From positions 1 to 64,000 of the forward strand of contig JAEWFT010000022.1 in assembly GCA_023388715.1 (NCBI GenBank): a DNA stretch of 64,000 bases. Reading direction: 5' to 3'. This DNA comes from Pseudomonadota bacterium. Its GTDB lineage: Bacteria > Pseudomonadota > Gammaproteobacteria > Xanthomonadales > Xanthomonadaceae. Under the pieces are notes generated by a model. It saw only the letters and a list, made by a program, of their open reading frames with translations, was not told the DNA's origin and ran no database searches. Of the stretch, positions 34,843 through 42,237 are shown piece by piece. Position 1 is the stretch's first letter; the number at the start of each line of letters is the position of its first letter. Position numbers and translations under genes: made by a program.

Positions 34843-36045
34843 ATGCCCGCCTCGCTTGTCGATTTCCTTGCTTCCGGCCTGCTGCAGTTCGGCTGGGGGC
34901 AGATGCTGGTGTACCTCCTGGTCGTCACCCAGATCACCATCTTCACCGTCACCCTGTACCTGCACCGCAGCCAGGCGCACCGAGGGGTGGATTTCCATCC
35001 GGCGATCGCGCACTTCTTCCGTTTCTGGAGCTGGCTGACCACCTCGATGATCACCAGGGAGTGGGCGGCGATCCATCGCAAGCACCACGCCCGTTGCGAG
35101 ACCGAGGAAGACCCGCACAGCCCGATGCACAAGGGAATCGGCACCGTGCTGTGGAAGGGCGCGGACCTGTACCGCGAGGCGCGCAACGACCGCGCCATGG
35201 TCGAGTACTACGGCAAGGGCTGCCCCGACGACTGGATCGAGCGCCACCTCTACACCCGCCACGCTACCCTCGGCGTGGTGCTGCTGCTGGTGGCGAGCTT
35301 CGTCCTCTTCGGCGCCAAGGGCGTGGCCGTCTGGGCGATCCAGATGGCATGGATCCCGTTCTGGGCGGCCGGCGTGATCAATGGCCTGGGCCACTGGTGG
35401 GGCTACCGCAACTTCCAGACCACGGACACAGCGACCAACCTCACCCCGTGGGCGGTGTGGATCGGCGGCGAGGAACTGCACAACAACCACCACGCGTTCC
35501 CGTCGTCGGCGCGCTTCTCCATGCGCCGCTTCGAGTTCGACATCGGCTGGGCCGCGATCCGGCTACTGCAGGCGTTGCGGCTGGCCAGGGTGTTGCGGGT
35601 CGCGCCGACCCTGGACCTGCGCCCCAACATCGCGATGCCCGACGCGGAAACGCTGAAGGCGCTGCTGGCCCACCGTTTCCAGGCGATGACCGATTATCAG
35701 CGCAACGTGCTCAAGCCCGCCCTGCGCGAGGAAGCCGCGGCCGCCGGCGCCAGGCTGCGTTCAATGCTGCCGCGCCAGCTGCGCAAGGGCATGGCCGACG
35801 ACGGCCGCTGGCTCAACCCGGAGGCGCGCGCGCAACTGCAGGCGTGGATCGATGCGCGTCCGCGGATCCAGGCGCTGATCGAACACCGCAGGCGCCTGAG
35901 CGACGTGCTGGAAGCGCGCGGCCATGATGCCGCCGAGCGCCTGCACCGGTTGCAGGCCTGGTGCGCCGAGGCCGAGGCCAGCGGCGTGCGCGCGCTGCAG
36001 GACTACGCAGCGCGCCTGCGCGGCTACGCGCTGGTGCCGGCCTGA
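34843..36045 (+). CDS. Membrane fatty-acid desaturase (delta-9 type)
   Basis: The 400-residue product is a di-iron membrane desaturase. The three histidine boxes are HRSQAHR (41-47), HRKHHAR (78-84) and HNNHHAF (213-219), with an extra GHWWGYR at 183-189. Four membrane segments lie in the first 190 residues. This is the acyl-CoA/acyl-lipid delta-9 (stearoyl-CoA-like) layout and should introduce double bases in membrane fatty acids under aerobic conditions. Residues after about 250 form a charged, probably cytosolic extension of 150 residues that is longer than in the core family. The stop overlaps the EF-hand gene as TGATG, indicating coupling. Confidence 0.92.
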   Translation: MPASLVDFLASGLLQFGWGQMLVYLLVVTQITIFTVTLYLHRSQAHRGVDFHPAIAHFFRFWSWLTTSMITREWAAIHRKHHARCETEEDPHSPMHKGIGTVLWKGADLYREARNDRAMVEYYGKGCPDDWIERHLYTRHATLGVVLLLVASFVLFGAKGVAVWAIQMAWIPFWAAGVINGLGHWWGYRNFQTTDTATNLTPWAVWIGGEELHNNHHAFPSSARFSMRRFEFDIGWAAIRLLQALRLARVLRVAPTLDLRPNIAMPDAETLKALLAHRFQAMTDYQRNVLKPALREEAAAAGARLRSMLPRQLRKGMADDGRWLNPEARAQLQAWIDARPRIQALIEHRRRLSDVLEARGHDAAERLHRLQAWCAEAEASGVRALQDYAARLRGYALVPA

Positions 36046-36374
36046 TGCGTGCCCGCGCGCTGCTGTTGCTGCTGTGCCTGCCGCTCGCCGCGCAGGCCCA
36101 GCTGCTGCGCAGCGCCGATTACCTGGCGAGGATGGACGCGGATGGCGATGGCCGCGTCTCCCTGGCTGAATACCAGGACTGGCTGAGCTACGCCTTCGAG
36201 CGGATGGACGCCAACCGCGACGGCGTGCTGCAGCCCCATGAACAGCCCGGCGGTCGCGGGCAGCCGATCACCCGCGCCGAGCACCGCCAGCGCATCGCCG
36301 AGCGCTTCCGCCGGCAGGACAGCAACCGCGACGGCAGCCTGGACGCCAGGGAGCTGGCCGCGCCGCCGCGCTAG
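36045..36374 (+). CDS. Exported EF-hand calcium-binding protein
   Basis: The 109-residue product has a signal peptide (MRARALLLLLCLPLAAQA) and three EF-hand loops: DADGDGRVSLAE (31-42), DANRDGVLQPHE (55-66) and DSNRDGSLDARE (92-103). All have Asp/Asn at positions 1, 3 and 5 and Glu at 12, so calcium binding is likely. It is periplasmic or exported. Its ATG overlaps the desaturase stop by one base. Why the two are coupled is unknown. Confidence 0.85.
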   Translation: MRARALLLLLCLPLAAQAQLLRSADYLARMDADGDGRVSLAEYQDWLSYAFERMDANRDGVLQPHEQPGGRGQPITRAEHRQRIAERFRRQDSNRDGSLDARELAAPPR

Positions 36375-36422
36375 CCGGCGCTTACCGGACCCAGGCGCGT
36401 GCGCCGGCGCCCGCCGGTTGGG

Positions 36423-36428
36423 TATGGT
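36423..36428 (+). promoter_or_regulatory. -10 element of the export operon at 36457
   Basis: TATGGT on the + strand, 28 bases before the TTG start at 36457. This would give a leader of about 22 bases containing the GGAG ribosome-binding site at 36447-36450. Confidence 0.35.
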
Positions 36429-36456
36429 GGCGGGACCGCCGCTGCCGGAGTCCAAC

Positions 36457-37674
36457 TTGAAACGACCGGTCATGGTTGCCATCGCCGGCATCGCGGTCGC
36501 CTTGGCGGGCTGGATCCTGTGGCAGCAGGCGCGCGGCCCGGTACTGCCGGGCTACCAGGTGCAGGCCGCGCCGCTGGTGCAGACGGTCGTGGCCACCGGG
36601 CGCGTGGTGGCGGTGTCGCGGGCGCAGGTCGGCAGCCCGCTGACGGGCGTGGTGGTCGAGCGCCGGGTGCGCGAAGGCGATGCGGTGGCGCCGGGCGACG
36701 TGCTGGCGGTGTTGCGCGCGGATGACCTGAACGCCGTGGTGCGTGAAGCCGAGGCGGCGCTTGCACAGCTGCAGCAGGCACGGCGGCCGCAGGCGCAGGC
36801 GGTCCAGCGGGAGGCGGACGCGCGCCTGGCCCAGGCCAGCCGCGAAGTGGCGCGCCGGCGCGACCTGTTCCAGCGCCAGCTGATCGCCCGCGAGACCCTG
36901 GAACAGGCGGTGCAGGCGGAAACCGTCGCCCGCTCGGCGGTCGAGCAGGCGCGCATCGCCGCGATGGCCTCGGGCCCGGGCAGCGCGGAGGAAGCAGCGA
37001 TCCGCGCGCGCCTGGCCAACGCCCGCGCGCAACTGGCCAAGACCACCCTGCGCGCCGAGGTCGCCGGCGTCGTGCTGACCCGCAACGCCGAGCCCGGCGA
37101 CCTGGTGCAGCCGGGGCGGGTGCTGTTCGAAATCGCCCGCGCCGGTGCCACCGAGGTGCTGGTGGCGGTCGACGAGAAGAACCTGGGCGTGCTGGCGGTG
37201 GGCCAGGGCGCCGAGTGCGTCGCCGACGCCTATCCGCAGCGCGCGTTCCCTGCCGTCGTCAACTTCATCGCGCCGCGGGTGGATCCGCAGCGCGGTTCGG
37301 TGGACGTGCGCCTCGCGGTGGATCCCGTGCCCGGATTCCTGCGGCAGGACATGACGGTGTCGGTGAACATCCGCACGGGGCGGCGCGAGCGCGCCATCGT
37401 GGTGCCCAACGATGCGCTGGCCATCAACGAGACCGGGGAAGCCGTGGTCTGGGGGGTGGAAAACGGCCGCGTGCAGCCGCGTCCGGTCACGCTGGGGCTG
37501 CGCGGCCTGACCCGGAGCGAGGTCACCGCCGGACTGCGGGCCGGGGACTGGATCCTGGCGGACTCGGGGGCCGCGGTGGCGGAGGGCGACCGCGTGCGGG
37601 TCAGCGCCGTGGACGCACCCACCGATGCCGGGGCGTCCGCCACGCGCAAGGAATTGCCGGCCAAGCTGGACTGA
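36457..37674 (+). CDS. HlyD/RND-type periplasmic adaptor of an ABC exporter
   Basis: The 405-residue product is an inner-membrane-anchored membrane-fusion protein. It has an N-terminal helix (VMVAIAGIAVALAGWILWQQ), a split biotinyl-lipoyl-like domain (SPLTGVVVERRVREGDAVAPGDVLAVL and AEVAGVVLTRNAEPGDLVQPGRVLFEI), a coiled-coil hairpin between, and a beta-barrel. It should link the permease and ATPase that follow to the outer membrane. The TTG start at 36457 is chosen because GGAG lies 6 bases before it. An ATG five codons later has no ribosome-binding site. It is first of three co-directional genes. Confidence 0.88.
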   Translation: MKRPVMVAIAGIAVALAGWILWQQARGPVLPGYQVQAAPLVQTVVATGRVVAVSRAQVGSPLTGVVVERRVREGDAVAPGDVLAVLRADDLNAVVREAEAALAQLQQARRPQAQAVQREADARLAQASREVARRRDLFQRQLIARETLEQAVQAETVARSAVEQARIAAMASGPGSAEEAAIRARLANARAQLAKTTLRAEVAGVVLTRNAEPGDLVQPGRVLFEIARAGATEVLVAVDEKNLGVLAVGQGAECVADAYPQRAFPAVVNFIAPRVDPQRGSVDVRLAVDPVPGFLRQDMTVSVNIRTGRRERAIVVPNDALAINETGEAVVWGVENGRVQPRPVTLGLRGLTRSEVTAGLRAGDWILADSGAAVAEGDRVRVSAVDAPTDAGASATRKELPAKLD

Positions 37675-37677
37675 GCG

Positions 37678-38880
37678 ATGTGGATCGAATGGACCATCGC
37701 CATCCGGTTCCTGCGCGAGGGCAAGGCGCAGAGCACATTGATCCTGGTCGGGATCGCGGTGGGGGTGGCGGTGATCATCTTTCTCACCGCGTTAATCACC
37801 GGGCTGCAGGACAACATCATCGATCGCACCCTAGGCACGCAGGCGCACATCCGCGTGCAGCCGTCGGAAGAGGCGAACCGCATCCTGCCTGCGCCACCCG
37901 GCGTGGTCCAGTTGGTGCTGGAGAGCAAGCGCGCCCAGCGCCTGCGCTCGATCAACAACTGGCAGCAGGTGCGCGACGTGCTCGACACGCTGCCGCAGGT
38001 CACCGCGGTCTCGCCGGTGATTTCCGGGCCGGCGTTCGCGCGCCGCGGCGAGGCGCGGGAGTCCGTCGCGCTGGTGGGGATCGATGCGGCGCGCTACCAG
38101 CGGATCATCCCGATCGCGGATGACATCGTGGAGGGCAGCTTCAGGATCGGCGCCGGGGATGCGGTGATCGGCAGCCAGCTGGCGGCCGACCTGGGCCTGC
38201 GCGCGGGGGACAAGCTGCGCCTCGATGGCGGCCAAGGGCGGGACAGCGTGGTCAACGTGGCCGGCATCTTCGAGCTGGGCGTGCGCGAGCTTGACGCCCG
38301 CTACGTCTACCTCGACATGAAGCAGGCGCAATCCCTGCTCGACCTGCCGGGCGCCGCCACCGTGATCGACGTGACGGTGGACGACATCTTCGCGGCGCAG
38401 CCGCTGGCGGCCCGGATCGCGCGGCTCACCGGGCTGAAGTCGGAAAGCTGGATGGAGACCAACAGCCAGCTGATGAACGCGCTGCGCTCGCAGAGCCTGT
38501 CCACCCAGATGATCAGCCTGTTCGTCGCCCTGAGCGTGGCGCTCGGGATCGCCAGCGTGCTGTCCGTCAGCGTGGTCCAGCGCACCCGCGAGATCGGCAT
38601 CCTGCGGGCGATGGGCACCACCCGCCGGCAGATGCTGCGGGTCTTCCTGGTGCAGGGCGCGGTGTTCGGGCTGGCCGGCTCGCTGCTGGGCGGGGCGGCC
38701 GGGTACGCGATGCTGCTGGCATTCAACACCCTGGGGCCGAAGCTGTTCCCCATCCCGCTCGATCCGTGGCTGCTGCCGGCGGCGGCATTGCTGGCAACGG
38801 TCACCGGGGTGGTGTCGGCGGCCATCCCGGCGCGGCGGGCGGCGGCGCTCGACCCGGTGGAGGCGATCCGCCATGGCTGA
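37678..38880 (+). CDS. ABC transporter permease, MacB/FtsX-like
   Basis: The 400-residue product has the MacB/LolE layout: one N-terminal membrane helix (STLILVGIAVGVAVIIFLTAL), a large periplasmic domain of about 220 residues, then three C-terminal helices with the VVQRTREIGILRAMGTTRRQMLRVFLVQGA coupling region. It begins 3 bases after the adaptor stop and ends 8 bases into the ATPase gene. The substrate is unknown: efflux of a small molecule, peptide or lipoprotein are all possible. Confidence 0.9.
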   Translation: MWIEWTIAIRFLREGKAQSTLILVGIAVGVAVIIFLTALITGLQDNIIDRTLGTQAHIRVQPSEEANRILPAPPGVVQLVLESKRAQRLRSINNWQQVRDVLDTLPQVTAVSPVISGPAFARRGEARESVALVGIDAARYQRIIPIADDIVEGSFRIGAGDAVIGSQLAADLGLRAGDKLRLDGGQGRDSVVNVAGIFELGVRELDARYVYLDMKQAQSLLDLPGAATVIDVTVDDIFAAQPLAARIARLTGLKSESWMETNSQLMNALRSQSLSTQMISLFVALSVALGIASVLSVSVVQRTREIGILRAMGTTRRQMLRVFLVQGAVFGLAGSLLGGAAGYAMLLAFNTLGPKLFPIPLDPWLLPAAALLATVTGVVSAAIPARRAAALDPVEAIRHG

Positions 38881-39592
38881 GGGCAACGCCAACCAGGAAG
38901 TCCTGCGGCTGGACGGGCTGCGAAAGAGCTACAACGTCGGCAAGCCAACCGAGGTCGAGGTCCTGCATGGCCTGGACCTGCGGCTGCAGCGCAGCGACTT
39001 CGCCGCATTGGTCGGCGCCTCGGGGTCGGGCAAGAGCACCCTGCTCAACCTCATCGGGTTGCTGGACCAGCCCACCTCCGGCGAGCTATACCTGCTGGGC
39101 GAACCCACGCGGCGGTTGCACGATGAACGCCGCACCGCGCTGCGCGGCAGCGCGATCGGGTTCGTGTTCCAGTTCCACCACCTGATCCAGGCCTTCACCG
39201 CGCTGGAGAACGTGCTGATGCCGCTGATGGTGGCTGGCGGCAGGCCGAGTACGCAGCAACGCAAGCAGGCGCTCGACCTGCTGGCGCAGGTGGGCCTGTC
39301 CGGGCTGGACGGGCGCAAGCCGGACCAGCTTTCCGGCGGCCAGCAGCAGCGCGTCGCGGTGGCGCGGGCGCTGATCGGGCGGCCATCGCTGCTGCTCGCC
39401 GACGAACCCACCGGCAACCTCGACAGCGGCTCCGCCGCCGAGGTGTTCGAGCTGTTCCGCACGTTCAACCGCGAATTCGGCTGCGCCGTGCTGCTGGTCA
39501 CCCACGATGCGCGGCTGTCCGAGCGCTGCGACCGCACCATCGAGCTGGTCGACGGCAGGATCGCCCGCGACTCCGCGCCGGCAACGGGCTGA
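38873..39592 (+). CDS. ABC transporter ATP-binding protein, MacB/LolD-like
   Basis: The 239-residue product is a complete ABC ATPase: Walker A GASGSGKST (48-56), Q-loop VFQFHHLIQ, signature LSGGQ (153-157), Walker B LLLADEPTG (173-181) and the switch His in LVTHD. It overlaps the permease stop by 8 bases. With the adaptor it makes a three-gene exporter. No outer-membrane channel gene is adjacent, so the system would borrow one elsewhere. Confidence 0.94.
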   Translation: MAEGNANQEVLRLDGLRKSYNVGKPTEVEVLHGLDLRLQRSDFAALVGASGSGKSTLLNLIGLLDQPTSGELYLLGEPTRRLHDERRTALRGSAIGFVFQFHHLIQAFTALENVLMPLMVAGGRPSTQQRKQALDLLAQVGLSGLDGRKPDQLSGGQQQRVAVARALIGRPSLLLADEPTGNLDSGSAAEVFELFRTFNREFGCAVLLVTHDARLSERCDRTIELVDGRIARDSAPATG

Positions 39593-39674
39593 CGGGGCCG
39601 CCACCCCCGAACGTCGAATGGCCGCCGCCGCGGCGCGCTGCCAGAATCGACCCACCATGGCGCGGGGGCACCTT

Positions 39675-41492
39675 ATGGAGGCGATACCCGGGCTGGACCT
39701 GAGCCAGCCGCCGTTCGACATGCTCGACGAGGCCGGGCGCGCGCGCGTGCAGGCCTGCGTCGACATGGGCTACCACCCGCGCGGCGAGACCATCATCGAG
39801 GGCGGCGCGCCCTCGGAGCAGGTGGTGCTGATCCTGAAGGGCCATGTCCACGCTTTCGACCTCGATGGCGCCGGCCACGAGCAGCGCTTCGCCGACTACG
39901 GCCCGGGCGACATCTTCGGTGCGTGGGCGGTCATGGCCGGGCGCGCGCGCCACAGCTACCGCGCCGATACCGACGTCGTCAGCTTCCTGATCCCGGCCGC
40001 GGGCTTCCGCCGGCTGATGGAGGACTATCCCGCGTTCGCCGCCTGGTTCCGCGAGGGGCTGGCGGTGAAGGGCTCGCTGTCCCAGCGCGAGCGCGGTGGC
40101 GAACTTGCCGAGCTGATGGTGACCCGCGTCGGTGCCGCGCAACTGGCGCCGGCCGTGCACGTCGCCGCCGGCGCCAGCATCGCGCTGGCCAGCGCGCGCA
40201 TGCGCGAGGAGCGCGTGGATTGCCTGCTGGTAGACGATCCCGCGCATCCCGAACCCGGCATCGTCACTCGCACCGACCTGCTCGACGCGCTGACCCGGCA
40301 TGGGATGCCGGTGGACGCCCCCGTCGGCCCGCTGGCCAGCCGGCCGCTGGTGGCACAGGACATTGGCGACGTGCTGTTCCAGGCGCTGGTGACGATGGCC
40401 GAGCGCCGCATCGAACGGGTGGTGGTGCGCGATGGCGGCAACGTCGCCGGCACCCTTGGCATGGCCGAAGTGCTGTCCCACTACGCCAGCCATTCGCACC
40501 TGGTCAGCCTGCGCCTGTCGCGCGCGCGCTCGCTGCAGGAACTCGCCGACGCCGCGCGCGGGATGACGCCGCTGGTGCGCAGCCTGCACGCGCAGGGCGC
40601 GCGGATGCCGGCGCTGATGCAGCTGGTCAGCGCGCTCAACTCGCAGGTCATGGAGCGCCTGTTCGCGCTGCTGGTGCCGCCGGAGCTGCAGCCCCGCATG
40701 TGCCTGCTGGTGCTGGGAAGCGAAGGCCGCCGCGAGCAGCTGCTGAAGACCGACCAGGACAACGCGCTGGTGGTCGACGACGCGCTGGAGTGGCCCGCGC
40801 TGGCGGACACGATGGCGCGCTTCTCCGAGGCGATGGGCGACGTCGGCTATCCGCCGTGCCCGGGCGGCGTGATGGTCGGCAACCCGCACTGGCGGCTGCG
40901 CAGCGAGGCGTGGCAGGCGCGCATCCACCACTGGCGCTCGCACTTCGACGCCGCAAGCGCGATGGACCTTGCGATCGTGCTGGACGCGCGCCCGGTGGCG
41001 GGCAACCCGGCGCTGTTCGCGCCACTTGCGCGGCAGCTGCACGCGCTCGGCGAGGACGAGCGCCTGCTGCGCGCCATGGCCGGGGCGGTGCTGCAGTTCG
41101 AGGCGCCGCTGTCGTTCTTCGGCCAGCTGCGGCAGGGCGAGCACGGCCTGGACATCAAGCGCGGCGGCATCTTCCCGATCGTGCACGGCCTGCGTTGCCT
41201 GGCGCTGCGGCATGGCATCGACGTCCGCAACAGTTTCGAGCGCTGCGACGCCCTGGTGGTCGCGGGCGCGCTCGATGCCGGACTTGGCGGTGACCTCAGC
41301 CAGACGCTGTCGGTATTGCAGCGGCTGCGGCTGGACGCTCAGCTGTCCGCGCTGGATGCCGGCCGCGCGCCCGACAACCTGCTGCAGCCCGACGCCCTGC
41401 GCAGGCTCGACCGCGAGCTGCTACGCGACGCCCTGCGCGTGGTGAAGGGCTTCCAGCAGCACATCCGCGGCGCGTTCCGGCTGGACGGCTGA
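39675..41492 (+). CDS. cNMP-binding/CBS/DUF294 nucleotidyltransferase-like protein
   Basis: The 605-residue product has an N-terminal cyclic-nucleotide-binding domain (about 10-125), a CBS pair (about 150-270), a GlnD-like nucleotidyltransferase core (DUF294; GSEGRREQ at 348-355, Asp360/Asp362 in TDQDN) and a C-terminal helical domain. It looks like a sensor that couples nucleotide levels to an unknown transfer reaction. In many proteobacteria this gene and the exonuclease after it lie next to the acetate symporter actP, as here. The ATG at 39675 follows GGGGG by 6 bases. An ATG at 39657, 9 bases after CAGAAT, is the alternative. Confidence 0.88.
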   Translation: MEAIPGLDLSQPPFDMLDEAGRARVQACVDMGYHPRGETIIEGGAPSEQVVLILKGHVHAFDLDGAGHEQRFADYGPGDIFGAWAVMAGRARHSYRADTDVVSFLIPAAGFRRLMEDYPAFAAWFREGLAVKGSLSQRERGGELAELMVTRVGAAQLAPAVHVAAGASIALASARMREERVDCLLVDDPAHPEPGIVTRTDLLDALTRHGMPVDAPVGPLASRPLVAQDIGDVLFQALVTMAERRIERVVVRDGGNVAGTLGMAEVLSHYASHSHLVSLRLSRARSLQELADAARGMTPLVRSLHAQGARMPALMQLVSALNSQVMERLFALLVPPELQPRMCLLVLGSEGRREQLLKTDQDNALVVDDALEWPALADTMARFSEAMGDVGYPPCPGGVMVGNPHWRLRSEAWQARIHHWRSHFDAASAMDLAIVLDARPVAGNPALFAPLARQLHALGEDERLLRAMAGAVLQFEAPLSFFGQLRQGEHGLDIKRGGIFPIVHGLRCLALRHGIDVRNSFERCDALVVAGALDAGLGGDLSQTLSVLQRLRLDAQLSALDAGRAPDNLLQPDALRRLDRELLRDALRVVKGFQQHIRGAFRLDG

Positions 41493-41495
41493 CGC

Positions 41496-42104
41496 GTGCA
41501 ACCGCTTGCCCGCTGGTGGTTGCGCCGTCGCCACGGGCAGGGCGAGTGGGCCGCGCTGCTGGCCCCGCCGCCCGCCGGCGAATGGGTCAGCCTGGACCTT
41601 GAAACCACCGGCATGGACCCGGCGCGCGACCACATCCTCAGCCTCGCGGCGGTGCCGGTGCGCGACGGCCGGATCCGGTTGTCCGAGCGCTTCGAGCGCC
41701 GGGTGCACACCGCGCGCGACTTCGGGATCGACTCCATCCGCCACCACCGCATCACTCCGGGCGAGGCGAGCGGGGGGGAACCGGTCACCGCCGTGGTGCG
41801 CGCGTTCCTGCACTGGCTGGGTCCGCGGCGCGTGCTCGGCTACTACCTGGGCTTCGACCTCGACATGCTGGCCCCGCACGTACGCGCGCTGACCGGCTTC
41901 GCCCTGCCCAACCCGCGCTTAGACCTGGCGGATGCGTACTTGGCGCGGCAGCGGCGCAGGCATCCGGATGCGCCACCCGACCTCAGCTTCGAACACATCG
42001 CCCGCAGCCTTGGCGTGCCGGCCATCGGCCGCCACAGCGCGCTGGGCGACGCCACCACGGTCGCGCTGTGCTGGCTGGCGTTGCAGCGCGCCGAAGGTCG
42101 CTGA
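41496..42104 (+). CDS. DEDDh 3'-5' exonuclease, DnaQ/epsilon-like
   Basis: The 202-residue product carries the DEDDh motifs: Exo I in SLDLETTGMDP (Asp and Glu), Exo II Asp in YYLGFDLDML and Exo III HSALGDA with His and Asp. It is not the replicative DnaQ: the N-terminus MQPLARWWLRRRHGQGEW and the context differ. It starts with GTG 3 bases after the DUF294 gene stop, so the two form an operon. Substrate, DNA or RNA, is unknown. Confidence 0.9.
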   Translation: MQPLARWWLRRRHGQGEWAALLAPPPAGEWVSLDLETTGMDPARDHILSLAAVPVRDGRIRLSERFERRVHTARDFGIDSIRHHRITPGEASGGEPVTAVVRAFLHWLGPRRVLGYYLGFDLDMLAPHVRALTGFALPNPRLDLADAYLARQRRRHPDAPPDLSFEHIARSLGVPAIGRHSALGDATTVALCWLALQRAEGR

Positions 42105-42237
42105 GTACCGCAACATCGGGCTTCACGGGAATTCCGCTTGGGTTGCGCGGCGGCCGCATGGTTGCGCGATGCGAAGCCTCGCTCGCATCCTGTGGCGGAT
42201 GGAAGGCCCGCGGCCGTCGCGGACCGGAGGCAGTCCG

